From: JAAZGD01 sp964489555
GTDB lineage: Bacteria; Bacillota; Clostridia; Peptostreptococcales; Anaerovoracaceae
Assembly (NCBI GenBank): GCA_964489555.1
Contig: CAZAZF010000011.1
Coordinates: forward strand, 1-61,424
DNA length: 61,424 nt
Reading direction: 5' to 3'
Of the stretch, positions 8,561 to 16,571 are shown piece after piece. Every line of letters begins with the position of its first letter. Position 1 is the stretch's first letter. The notes under the pieces were generated by a model that had not been told where the DNA came from, searched no databases, and worked only from the letters and a program-made list of their open reading frames with translations. The position numbers and the translations under genes are program-made.

Positions 8561-8578
8561 AATGAAGAAAAATATACT
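8550..8578 (+). promoter_or_regulatory. Promoter of the fatty-acid operon
   Basis: TTGACT (8550-8555), exactly 17 bases, TATACT (8573-8578): a near-consensus sigma-A promoter. Initiation is expected near 8585. The -35 hexamer is part of the zupT terminator stem, an economical overlap, and the FabT-like palindrome follows at about +5 to +20, where a bound repressor would block RNA polymerase. Confidence 0.8.
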
Positions 8579-8588
8579 ATGATAAAAT

Positions 8589-8605
8589 AGTTTGATAATC
8601 AAAGT
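8589..8605 (+). promoter_or_regulatory. FabT-like operator upstream of fabH
   Basis: AGTTTGATAATCAAAGT is a 17-base palindrome with arms AGTTTGAT and ATCAAAGT around a central A (7 of 8 positions symmetric). It closely resembles the TTTGA-N-TCAAA-type site bound by the MarR-family regulator FabT in streptococci and enterococci. It lies between the promoter and the fabH ribosome-binding site. The operon's last gene encodes a FabT-like domain, the obvious candidate ligand. Direct binding is inference. Confidence 0.75.
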
Positions 8606-8624
8606 AAATAAGGGGGAAACCATT

Positions 8625-9590
8625 TTGGGAATTACCATTACAAAAACAGGGAAAGCATTGCCTTCAAAAATTGTAAACAATGAGGAGATGGCGGCTTTGG
8701 TGGATACCAATCATGACTGGATTGTGGAAAGAACCGGGATTCATCAGCGACATGTTGCCGTGAAAGAAACGAATTTGGATTTGGCTATGCAATCAGCGGA
8801 AGATGCACTAAAGGGAGTGGATCGAACCACCGTAGATTTGGTGGTGTTTTCTACCATAACACCGGATCGTCTGGTGCCTTGCATGGGTTCTTTATTGAAA
8901 AGGGATTTGGGCCTAAGTCAAGCGGTGGCCTTTGATTTAAATGCCGCTTGCAGTGGATTTATATTTGGGATTTGGACCGCGGAAGCGTTGATGCGAACCA
9001 ATGGCTACCGGAAAGCCTTGGTGGTAGGAGCGGAATGTCTAACACGAATTACCAATTGGGAAGATCGGGGTACTTGTGTGCTTTTTGGAGACGGTGCAGG
9101 AACGGCTTTGTTGGAAAACAAGGAGAATGAACCTGGAATTCTCTCTTCTTTTATTAAGAGCTACGATGATCCAAAAGAAGTCTTGGCATGCGGTATGGTG
9201 TATCCAAAAACGCCTTTTGATATGGAAGAAGAAAAAATCCCAATGCATATTACCATGAGCGGCACCCAAGTATTTAAATTTGCCGTGAATGCCATTGGAG
9301 AAGTGATGCAAGAAGCTATAAAACGGGCGGGCCTTACTTACAAAGACATGGATTATTTTGTTCCTCATCAGGCCAACATGAGAATCATTCAAGCAGCGGC
9401 ACAAAAGACGGGTCAGCCTTTGGACAAGTTTCAAATCAGCATAAAGGATACTGGAAATGTTTCCTCTGCCAGCGTCCCCATGGCTCTCCATGACTTGATG
9501 ATGACTGGGAAAGTCAAAAAAGGGCATAAAATTATGTTGATGGGATTTGGGGGCGGGCTCAGTGCGGGGGCTGTTATTTATCAAGTATAG
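8625..9590 (+). CDS. fabH: 3-oxoacyl-ACP synthase III (initiating condensing enzyme)
   Basis: 321 residues. FabH condenses an acyl-CoA primer with malonyl-ACP to begin type II fatty-acid synthesis. The catalytic triad is visible: Cys in LNAACSGFIFG, His in FVPHQANMRII and Asn in DTGNVSSASVP. The open frame extends to a TTG at 8592, but that codon lies inside the operator; the TTG at 8625, eight bases after AAGGGGG, gives the normal N-terminus GITITKTGKALP. First gene of the fab operon. No acpP follows it, although many Clostridia have one here. Confidence 0.92.
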   Translation: MGITITKTGKALPSKIVNNEEMAALVDTNHDWIVERTGIHQRHVAVKETNLDLAMQSAEDALKGVDRTTVDLVVFSTITPDRLVPCMGSLLKRDLGLSQAVAFDLNAACSGFIFGIWTAEALMRTNGYRKALVVGAECLTRITNWEDRGTCVLFGDGAGTALLENKENEPGILSSFIKSYDDPKEVLACGMVYPKTPFDMEEEKIPMHITMSGTQVFKFAVNAIGEVMQEAIKRAGLTYKDMDYFVPHQANMRIIQAAAQKTGQPLDKFQISIKDTGNVSSASVPMALHDLMMTGKVKKGHKIMLMGFGGGLSAGAVIYQV

Positions 9591-9628
9591 AGAAATATGT
9601 AAATAAGAAATGGAAAGGATAAAAATCT

Positions 9629-10606
9629 ATGAATCCGATTTGTGAGTTATTGGATTTACAATATCCCATTTTGCAAGGAGCCATGGCTAGGATTGCAGAT
9701 AGTAGGCTTGCAGCCGCCGTTAGTGAAGGGGGTGGACTTGGGATTATTGCTTCCGGAGGAGAATCTGCCCAGTGGTTGGAGGAAGAAATTGATAAGATTC
9801 GGGAAGTTACGAAACGACCCTTTGGGGTCAATTTAATGTTGCTTTCTCCCAATTTAGATGAATTAGTAGAAACGGTATGCAAAAAAAGAGTGCCTGTGGT
9901 CACTACAGGAGCCGGTAATCCCGGAAAATACATAGAAAAATTGAAAAAGAATGGAATCCTAGTACTTCCTGTGGTCGCTTCGGTGGCCTTGGCAATCAGG
10001 GTGCAGCGTGCCGGAGCGGATGCAGTGATTGGAGAAGGAATGGAGGCAGGGGGCCATATTGGAGAAATTACCACAATGGCCTTGATTCCACAATTAAGAG
10101 ATGCGTTAAGCATACCTGTGATTGCAGCAGGGGGTATTGCGGATGGTCGTGGAGTGGTAGCCGCATTCATGTTGGGAGCTTCCGGAGTTCAAGTAGGAAC
10201 CCGGTTTGTGGTGGCCGAAGAATGCACCGTTTCCCACGCCTATAAGGAAGCGATTATTCAGGCCAAGGACTCGGACACAGTGGCAACGGGAAGGAGTACG
10301 GGGCATCCGGTTCGTGTTCTCAAGAACAAACTTTCCAGACAAGTGCTGGCCTTGGAAAAAAATATGGCAGATCCAGAAGAAATCGCTCGACTTTGTACCG
10401 GGCGATTATGGGATGCTGTCCGCAATGGAGATATGGAAATGGGGTCTGTAATGTCTGGCCAAATTGCAGGTTTGGTCCAGAAAATACAGCCGGCTAAAGA
10501 GATTATTCAAGAAATGTTTGAGGAGGCAGAAGAAGTTTATGAGAATCGCACTACTTTTTGCAGGTCAGGGAGCACAGTATTCAGGAATGGGTCAAAGTCT
10601 ATATGA
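9629..10606 (+). CDS. fabK: Enoyl-ACP reductase II, FMN-dependent
   Basis: 325 residues of the FabK/nitronate monooxygenase TIM-barrel family. The N-terminal PILQGAMARIADSRLAAAVSEGGGLG, the catalytic-histidine segment EAGGHIGEI and the FMN-phosphate loop (AAGGIADGRG...GASGVQVGTRF) are all present. FabK reduces enoyl-ACP with NAD(P)H in the last step of each elongation cycle and replaces FabI. Position inside the fab operon strongly favours FabK over a nitronate monooxygenase. The last 22 codons overlap the start of fabD by 68 bases in another frame, so the C-terminal tail is probably not conserved. Confidence 0.9.
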   Translation: MNPICELLDLQYPILQGAMARIADSRLAAAVSEGGGLGIIASGGESAQWLEEEIDKIREVTKRPFGVNLMLLSPNLDELVETVCKKRVPVVTTGAGNPGKYIEKLKKNGILVLPVVASVALAIRVQRAGADAVIGEGMEAGGHIGEITTMALIPQLRDALSIPVIAAGGIADGRGVVAAFMLGASGVQVGTRFVVAEECTVSHAYKEAIIQAKDSDTVATGRSTGHPVRVLKNKLSRQVLALEKNMADPEEIARLCTGRLWDAVRNGDMEMGSVMSGQIAGLVQKIQPAKEIIQEMFEEAEEVYENRTTFCRSGSTVFRNGSKSI

Positions 10607-11558
10607 TCATTCTCAGGCAGCAAAGGCTATTTTCAACAAAGCCGGGAAAGAGGTAAAAGATTGGTGTTTTAATGGGACTAAAGAATTGTTACGACAAACA
10701 CAAGTTACCCAACCGGCTATATACACGGTGACGATGGCGGCTTACGAAGCTTTTTTAGAACAACTGTCTACATTGGATACGGCGCATCGAAACCGATTGG
10801 AATTGGTAGGCGTGGCTGGTTTTAGTCTGGGAGAATATTCGGCATTGACGGCAGCAGGAACCATCGATTCCTTTGAAAAGGGTTTGGATATCGTAACGAA
10901 AAGAGGGGAAATGATGAATCGAGCCGGTAGGGACAATCTCGGCCAACCATTGGGAGGAATGGCTGCCGCTTTTGGGAATCGTGATGATATTCTGTCTTGC
11001 GTCGAAAATGTGAGGGAGAACGGCATGTTATGTGCTGTGAATTTTAATTCCCCTATACAAACTGTTGTGGCTGGAGATTTTCAAGCTTTAGCACGTTTTC
11101 AAGAGGCTTCCAAATCTTTTGGTGTAAAAAGTAAGCTGCTTAGTGTGGGAACGGCTTTCCATAGCCCGCTTATGGAAAAAGTGTCCTATGAACTGGAAGA
11201 ACTTCTTAACACCATGGAATTGCAAAGGCCTCGAATTAAAACCTTCAGCAATTTGACAGGAAAAAATTTAGTGAAAGAGATTTCCGCAGAATCCAATTTG
11301 TCCCAAGAATTGGCGGAAATCATGGCGCGGCAGGCATGTGCACCTGTATATTGGCAGGAATGTATGGAAGCATTAGCGGAAGAGCAGGCCGAATATTATA
11401 TTGAAATTGGACCGGGAACCACATTAAGCGGTCTGGCGAAAAAAATCTTGCCGGACCCCAAAACTTTAAATATTGAGGATCAGGACAGTTTGGAAAAAAC
11501 AATGGAACGATTAGAAGAAGAATTAAAAAATGAAATGTTAGGAGAAGAGATATGTTAG
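10539..11558 (+). CDS. fabD: Malonyl-CoA:ACP transacylase
   Basis: 339 residues. FabD moves malonyl from CoA to ACP. The nucleophile elbow is GFSLGEYSAL (a GxSxGE variant), FAGQGAQ is at the N-terminus, and the catalytic His lies in GTAFHSPLM. ATG 10539 is chosen because it starts MRIALLFAGQGAQ, the family N-terminus, 12 bases after AGGAGG (10521-10526). The open frame begins 75 bases earlier but has no family similarity there. Overlaps fabK by 68 bases and fabG by 7, indicating tight translational coupling. Somewhat longer than the usual ~310 residues. Confidence 0.92.
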   Translation: MRIALLFAGQGAQYSGMGQSLYDHSQAAKAIFNKAGKEVKDWCFNGTKELLRQTQVTQPAIYTVTMAAYEAFLEQLSTLDTAHRNRLELVGVAGFSLGEYSALTAAGTIDSFEKGLDIVTKRGEMMNRAGRDNLGQPLGGMAAAFGNRDDILSCVENVRENGMLCAVNFNSPIQTVVAGDFQALARFQEASKSFGVKSKLLSVGTAFHSPLMEKVSYELEELLNTMELQRPRIKTFSNLTGKNLVKEISAESNLSQELAEIMARQACAPVYWQECMEALAEEQAEYYIEIGPGTTLSGLAKKILPDPKTLNIEDQDSLEKTMERLEEELKNEMLGEEIC

Positions 11559-12286
11559 CGAACCAGGTGGCAATTATTACCGGCGGGGTGAGAGGGATTG
11601 GAAAAGCCATTGCAATGGAGATGGTGCGGAAACAGGCCAAAGTGGTGTTGTGTTATCGGGGAAACGACCAGGCTGCTGAGAAAACATTGGAAGAAATTAA
11701 AAAACTGGGCGGTTCTGCTCTGGCGTTGAAAGGTGATGTTCGATCGGCGGGCTTTGCAAAAGAGGTAATCCGTGCAACTCTGGAGGAATATGGGCAGCTG
11801 CATATTCTGGTGAATAATGCAGGGATTACCCGTGATAAGCTTCTTTTAAGGATGACGGAGGAGGATTTTACTGAAGTAGTAGACACCAACCTTACAGGGA
11901 CTTTTCAATTTCTAAAAGCAGGTTCGGAAGTGATGATGAAAAAAAGATATGGCCGCATTATTAACTTATCTTCCATCGTTGGGGTGGTTGGAAATCCGGG
12001 TCAGATTAACTATAGCGCTTCCAAAGCGGGGATTTTAGGATTGACTAAATCGGCGGCCAAAGAGTTGGGGAAAAGAGGTATTACTGTAAATGCGGTGGCT
12101 CCCGGATTCATAGAAACCGAAATGACGGAGATTCTTACAGAAGAACAAAAGTCACAGTTTATAGAGAAAATCCCGGTTAATCGCGTGGGAACACCGGAAG
12201 AAGTGGCCTATTTGGTTGCTTTCCTGGCATCGCCCAACGCGGGATATATTAATGGACAGATTATAGGAATAGATGGAGGGATGTAA
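11552..12286 (+). CDS. fabG: 3-oxoacyl-ACP reductase
   Basis: 244 residues, a short-chain dehydrogenase that reduces 3-oxoacyl-ACP with NADPH. Visible: cofactor loop TGGVRGIGKAIA, NNAG, active-site Ser in INLSSIVG, the YSASK catalytic pair and the PGFIETEMT substrate segment. It starts seven bases inside the fabD end with a GGAGAAG site. The tetramer acts in the cytosol in the elongation cycle. SDR enzymes are numerous, but operon position makes FabG secure. Confidence 0.94.
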   Translation: MLANQVAIITGGVRGIGKAIAMEMVRKQAKVVLCYRGNDQAAEKTLEEIKKLGGSALALKGDVRSAGFAKEVIRATLEEYGQLHILVNNAGITRDKLLLRMTEEDFTEVVDTNLTGTFQFLKAGSEVMMKKRYGRIINLSSIVGVVGNPGQINYSASKAGILGLTKSAAKELGKRGITVNAVAPGFIETEMTEILTEEQKSQFIEKIPVNRVGTPEEVAYLVAFLASPNAGYINGQIIGIDGGM

Positions 12287-12288
12287 GT

Positions 12289-13536
12289 GTGAAGAGAAGA
12301 GTAGTTGTTACAGGGATGGGAGCAGTAACGCCTTTAGGTAATGATGTGGAAAGCTTTTGGCAAGGCGTCCAAGAAGGGCGTAATGGGATTGGAGAAATCA
12401 CACATTTTGATATCAGTCAACAAAAGTGTACCATGGGGGCTGAGATAAAGGATTTTTTATATCATGATAAAAGAAGTGCCAAGAGATTGGATAGGTCTTC
12501 TCAGTATGGCTTGACGGCCGTTCTTGAAGCCATGAAGCAAAGTGGCCTTGAAAGTGGTGAAAATGTAGACCCAAAACGGTTTGGAGTGTTGGCAGGAACA
12601 GGCATTGGTGGAATTACCACTTTGGAAGAAGAGGTGAGCAAAGCTTTGGAAAAAGGGATTTCCAGAGTATCGGCGCTCCTGGTACCCATGGTTATTCCGA
12701 ATATTCTAGCCGGAAATATTGCAATTCAAGTGAAAGCAAACGCAGCTTGTTTGGGGTTGGTTACCGCTTGTGCTGCAGGAACCCATGCCATTGGGGAGGC
12801 ATATCGTCAAATTCAACATGGGTATGCGGATGTTATGGTCTCCGGAGCAGCGGAAGCGGCTTTTGCTCCGGTATGTTTTTCCGGGTTTGCCAATATGACT
12901 GCTCTGTCTACCAGAAAAGATCCCAACCGTTGCTCCACTCCTTTTGACAAGGAGCGGGACGGTTTCGTGATGGGAGAAGGGGCGGGTTTTTTAATACTAG
13001 AAGATTACCAGCATGCAAAAAGTCGAAATGCGGTGATTTATGGAGAAGTGGTTGGCTACGGGTCAACCTGCGATGCGTACCATTTGACATCGCCGGCGCC
13101 TGACGGAGAAGGAGCCAAAGATGCTATGCTATTGGCATTGCAAGATGCAGAGCTGGGGCCCCAGGATATTGACTACATTAATGCCCACGGAACCGGCACT
13201 CCCTACAATGATCTTTTTGAAACATTGGCCATAAAAAGTGTATTTGGAGAAAACACGAAGGTGCCGATCAGTTCTACGAAAAGCATGACAGGCCATTTGT
13301 TAGGGGCAGCGGGAGCCGTAGAAGGAATCCTCTGCATCAAAGCATTGTTGGAAGGTTTCATACCTCCTACCATTAACTTAAAGGTTCCAGACCCTGAGCT
13401 GGATTTAGACTATACTCCCAACCAGGGGCGTAATGAAAAACTTTCTTATGTGATGTCCAACTCTTTGGGTTTTGGCGGGCATAACGGCACTTTAATCTTT
13501 AAGAAATATGAGGATGTAAATTATGATTATGAATAA
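12289..13536 (+). CDS. fabF: 3-oxoacyl-ACP synthase II (elongating condensing enzyme)
   Basis: 415 residues, thiolase fold. Catalytic Cys in TACAAGTHAIGEA, and the two histidines in AHGTGTPYND and MTGHLLGAAG, form the Cys-His-His triad of elongating KAS enzymes. The C-terminal SNSLGFGGHNGTL is the conserved gate. GTG start two bases after the fabG stop, behind GGAGGG. It extends acyl-ACP with malonyl-ACP, also for unsaturated intermediates. The 3' end overlaps fabZ by 14 bases. Confidence 0.94.
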   Translation: MKRRVVVTGMGAVTPLGNDVESFWQGVQEGRNGIGEITHFDISQQKCTMGAEIKDFLYHDKRSAKRLDRSSQYGLTAVLEAMKQSGLESGENVDPKRFGVLAGTGIGGITTLEEEVSKALEKGISRVSALLVPMVIPNILAGNIAIQVKANAACLGLVTACAAGTHAIGEAYRQIQHGYADVMVSGAAEAAFAPVCFSGFANMTALSTRKDPNRCSTPFDKERDGFVMGEGAGFLILEDYQHAKSRNAVIYGEVVGYGSTCDAYHLTSPAPDGEGAKDAMLLALQDAELGPQDIDYINAHGTGTPYNDLFETLAIKSVFGENTKVPISSTKSMTGHLLGAAGAVEGILCIKALLEGFIPPTINLKVPDPELDLDYTPNQGRNEKLSYVMSNSLGFGGHNGTLIFKKYEDVNYDYE

Positions 13537-13960
13537 GGATGATATTCAGCAAATCATTCCTCACAGGCCCCCTTTTTTATTGATTGACGAAGTGGTGGAA
13601 ATGGTGGATGGAGAATCGATAACGGCTGTAAAATATGTTCGAGAGGAAGAGTACTATTTTCAAGGTCATTTTCCTCAGGAAAAAGTAATGCCCGGTGTAC
13701 TGATTGTGGAAGCCATTGCTCAGGCCGGAGCGGTTGCCATTCTTTCTATGGAAAAAAACCGAGGGAAAATTGCATATTTTGGTGGCATCAAAGAGGCGAA
13801 ATTTCGACAAAAAGTAGTGCCGGGAGATACGCTGCTTTTAAATTTGACCATCAATCGCCTTCGAGAGCGTGTAGGCACGGGTATTGGAAGAGCATTTCGA
13901 GGGGATCAACTGGTCTGTGAGTGTGAAATTTTATTTGCCATTGGCTCAAACAAGGAGTAA
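13523..13960 (+). CDS. fabZ: 3-hydroxyacyl-ACP dehydratase
   Basis: 145 residues, single hot-dog fold. The active-site His is in IIPHRPPFLLIDEV and the Glu in MPGVLIVEAIAQAGAV, with GHFPQ between them. It dehydrates 3-hydroxyacyl-ACP to trans-2-enoyl-ACP, the substrate of FabK. GAGG at 13510 places ATG 13523 nine bases downstream; ATG 13529 is an alternative. No accBCDA genes flank it, unlike the long clostridial fab-acc operon. Confidence 0.93.
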   Translation: MIMNKDDIQQIIPHRPPFLLIDEVVEMVDGESITAVKYVREEEYYFQGHFPQEKVMPGVLIVEAIAQAGAVAILSMEKNRGKIAYFGGIKEAKFRQKVVPGDTLLLNLTINRLRERVGTGIGRAFRGDQLVCECEILFAIGSNKE

Positions 13961-13963
13961 GTT

Positions 13964-15484
13964 GTGGATAAAATCAATCGAATTAATCAAACGTTGGTAC
14001 AACTTTTCAATTTGGTTTTAAAATTGGAAGAAAAGGCGTTGAAGGAGTCCACTTTCCGCAATCTTTCTATTACGGAAATTCACACCCTAACTGCCATAAC
14101 AGAGAATCAAACCAAAACGATGACTCAAGTGGCCAAAGAGTTGGGAATCAGTGTGAGTACCTTGACAACCGCAATTAATCGTTTGGTGCACAAGGGTTAT
14201 GTTCATCGATTTCGTGTGGAGGAAGATCGGCGGATTGTAAAAATTCAACTCACGGAAGCGGGAAAATCAGCCCTAAGGGAACATGAGGCTTTTCATATTG
14301 CTATGGTAAGCGATGCGTTAAAAACTTTATCTCCGGATGAAATCGATCGATTTTCCGATACCATGGATGGGCTCATGTCTTTTTTAATGATTCGGAAAAC
14401 CAGGGAAGAATTTGGGCAATATTCTCAAAAGTTCAAGCCTTTGGATTTGAAGGGGCTTACGGTATCGGTTCCATTGTTTCAAGGGGCTATGGGAATTGGT
14501 TTTTCTATGCATCAACTGGCTTCGGCGGTGGCTACCTGCGGTGGCGCAGGAACCATTGCATCCACTCAAATCGGATGGAGAGAACCGGATTTTAAGGAAC
14601 GGCCTCTGGAAGCCAATCTCAGGGCGTTGGAAAGAGAGTTGAAAGAAGCTTTTTTCAAAGTAGAAGGAATTCCCAACAGAGGACCCATTGGGGTGAATGT
14701 TTTAGTTCCTTCCAAAGGATATGAAGCTTATGTTCGAAAATCAGTAGAAGCAGGAGCCGAGTTTATTGTATCCTCTGGGGGATTGCCCATTGCTCTTCCT
14801 TCTTTTGTAGAAGATTCCAAGGTAAAGTTGATTCCAGTAGTTTCTTCTTTTCGAGCGGCCAATCTGATATTGAAAAGCTGGGATAAAAAATACCAACGTT
14901 TGCCAGATGCATTTATCTTAGAGGGCCCTTATGCAGGGGCCCATTTGGGAGTTTCCGTGAACCAAACCAGAGAGAACACGGGCGAATTTTATCATGTAGT
15001 AGGTGCCTTTAAGAAAGAATTAGAGGCATTTCCTACTGTTAAATTAATCGTGGCCGGAGGAATTGGAACATGGGAAGATGCCGCGGCCTTCCTATCTCTT
15101 GGGGCGGATGGAATCCAGTTGGGAACTCGTTTTATTACCACAAAAGAGTGTGATATCCACCTTATGATAAAAAAGGCCTACATGAATTCTGAAAAAAGTA
15201 GCATTGTGGTAATTGATTCTCCATTGGGAATGCCGGCCCGCGTCTTGAAAAACTCTTTGATAAAAGAAATGGAGAAGGAAGGAAAAATGAGCTTCACTTG
15301 TGACCGCTGTTTATCCAATTGCATAGGATTGGAAGGAGCATTCTGTATTAAGGAAGCTTTGATTCGAACTGCCGATGGAGATGCAGACCGGGGGCTTCTA
15401 TACATCGGGAAAAGTGGTGGCGGGCCTCGATCTTTAGAAAGTGTAGAGTCGATTTTTTCTGAATTCACAGGAGGGTTGAGCTAA
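13964..15484 (+). CDS. Fusion of FabT-type MarR regulator with FMN-dependent FabK-like/nitronate monooxygenase domain
   Basis: 506 residues in one uninterrupted frame. Residues 1-141 match streptococcal FabT from memory over the whole length (RINxxL..FNxVL..EE..L+.S.F+.+SI.EIHT at 6-41; recognition helix about 63-80; wing EEDRRIVKIQLTEAG 86-100). After a linker (about 142-163), residues 165-430 form a nitronate-monooxygenase/FabK TIM barrel: VPLFQGAMGIG (169-179), His327 in the GAHLG loop corresponding to the catalytic His, and the FMN-phosphate region AGGIGTWEDA...GIQLGTRF (364-390). The tail has Cys446, 449, 453 and 461, a possible metal or Fe-S site. GTG start with AAGGAG six bases upstream, four bases after fabZ. 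Last gene of the fab operon and likely its repressor acting at 8589-8605. What the flavin domain senses or catalyses is unknown. Confidence 0.88.
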   Translation: MDKINRINQTLVQLFNLVLKLEEKALKESTFRNLSITEIHTLTAITENQTKTMTQVAKELGISVSTLTTAINRLVHKGYVHRFRVEEDRRIVKIQLTEAGKSALREHEAFHIAMVSDALKTLSPDEIDRFSDTMDGLMSFLMIRKTREEFGQYSQKFKPLDLKGLTVSVPLFQGAMGIGFSMHQLASAVATCGGAGTIASTQIGWREPDFKERPLEANLRALERELKEAFFKVEGIPNRGPIGVNVLVPSKGYEAYVRKSVEAGAEFIVSSGGLPIALPSFVEDSKVKLIPVVSSFRAANLILKSWDKKYQRLPDAFILEGPYAGAHLGVSVNQTRENTGEFYHVVGAFKKELEAFPTVKLIVAGGIGTWEDAAAFLSLGADGIQLGTRFITTKECDIHLMIKKAYMNSEKSSIVVIDSPLGMPARVLKNSLIKEMEKEGKMSFTCDRCLSNCIGLEGAFCIKEALIRTADGDADRGLLYIGKSGGGPRSLESVESIFSEFTGGLS

Positions 15485-15485
15485 A

Positions 15486-15514
15486 TTGACATAAATGGAA
15501 ATATATGGTATTCT
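15486..15514 (+). promoter_or_regulatory. Promoter of the tadZ-like gene
   Basis: TTGACA (15486-15491), 17-base spacer, TATTCT (15509-15514). It starts one base after the stop codon of the fusion gene and so begins a new transcription unit. Initiation near 15521 would leave a leader of only about ten bases, which contains GAGGTG. Confidence 0.75.
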
Positions 15515-15530
15515 TTATCAGAGGTGACAG

Positions 15531-16571
15531 ATGGACTTTATACATGTAGGCATCTATAGTAGAGAGGATGGTTACGGGGAGCTTCTTTCCATGAAGCTGG
15601 CTCAGTACTATCCTCGTTTTCATTTTACCCTTCTTGGGGAAGAGCAATTGAAACATAGTGGATTACGAAAACAGTTTGATTTAATTCTAGTGGATGGATT
15701 AAAAGAACCGTTGAAAGGGAAATATGTGGGGTTGGTTTCGTCGCCCAATCAAGTGGTTATGGATGAGGACCTTTTGGAATTCAAACTACTTAAATACGGA
15801 AATGTGCGGGAGATGGCACAGCATCTGCTGTTCCTCTATTCTTCGCTTACGAATGCTCCCAGACTTGCCTTGCAAAATAGAAGATCTCAATCGTTGGTAT
15901 TTTTAAGTAATCGGGGAGGAACAGGTACCACCACCATTGCTCTTGGGATGGCACAATGTTTCGCAAGATACTTGAGAAAAAAAGTATTATACCTTTCCTT
16001 GGAAAATTTTTTACACTGTTCAATTGAAAAAGGACAGAGGGGTTTGGAAGAATTTATTTATTACTTCTTAGAAGGGTCTCCAAAAGCTACGCAATTGGAA
16101 GCCTATCAAGAAAAAGGTCTCTACGAATTTTGGACATTTCGGAATAGAAAAGGGCTCAATCCTCTTTTGGACTTGGGGGAAAGAGATTTGGTGGCTATGA
16201 TGGATTTTCTTGTGAAAAGTGGCTCCTATGATTATCTTTTCTTAGACATAGGAAATCACTCTACCTATTGGACCGAGAGCATTTTAAATAGAGCCTATCG
16301 AATCGTTTCAGTCTATGACCGTAGAATAACGCTAGAAGATGTAAATCAAACAATGGGGTACTTGGAATCCATGTGTGGAAACCAACTATTGCAACAACTC
16401 CAGTTGGTGGCAAATCGATGTGGGTTGGGGGATTTGCCTGATTGCGGTGAAAGGATTCCAATTTTGTGGATAGAAGAAGCGGAATATGAGCTTCCTTTGT
16501 CCTCTTTTGAAATTCCCCTAGACGGAATGTTTGGAGCGGATTTAAAAAAATTGATGAAGGAATTAACATAG
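15531..16571 (+). CDS. TadZ/CpaE-like pilus-localisation ATPase
   Basis: 346 residues. An N-terminal receiver-like domain (about 1-110) lacks a clear phospho-acceptor. A ParA/MinD-type ATPase domain follows, with deviant P-loop RGGTGTTT at 128-135: both lysines of the usual KGGxGKTT are replaced, as is common in TadZ/CpaE proteins. YDYLFLDIG is the Walker B region. TadZ-type proteins sit at the cell pole and recruit the Tad pilus machine. The rest of the tad genes begin 3.5 kb downstream, past the phosphate genes, so this gene is split from its cluster. MinD-like septum or flagellar ATPases are alternatives, less likely given the context. Confidence 0.75.
   Translation: MDFIHVGIYSREDGYGELLSMKLAQYYPRFHFTLLGEEQLKHSGLRKQFDLILVDGLKEPLKGKYVGLVSSPNQVVMDEDLLEFKLLKYGNVREMAQHLLFLYSSLTNAPRLALQNRRSQSLVFLSNRGGTGTTTIALGMAQCFARYLRKKVLYLSLENFLHCSIEKGQRGLEEFIYYFLEGSPKATQLEAYQEKGLYEFWTFRNRKGLNPLLDLGERDLVAMMDFLVKSGSYDYLFLDIGNHSTYWTESILNRAYRIVSVYDRRITLEDVNQTMGYLESMCGNQLLQQLQLVANRCGLGDLPDCGERIPILWIEEAEYELPLSSFEIPLDGMFGADLKKLMKELT

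Noticed and set aside
9039..10170. Long minus-strand frames (181 and 198 codons) opposite fabH and fabK
   Set aside because: They lie fully antisense to conserved enzymes, have no Shine-Dalgarno and no recognisable motif.
14340..14480. The regulator–flavoenzyme fusion as an artefact of two adjacent genes
   Set aside because: The frame is open throughout. No stop, and no strong ribosome-binding site with a start codon lies at the domain boundary (ATG 14387 lacks one), and the linker is natural in composition. A sequencing error cannot be fully excluded.
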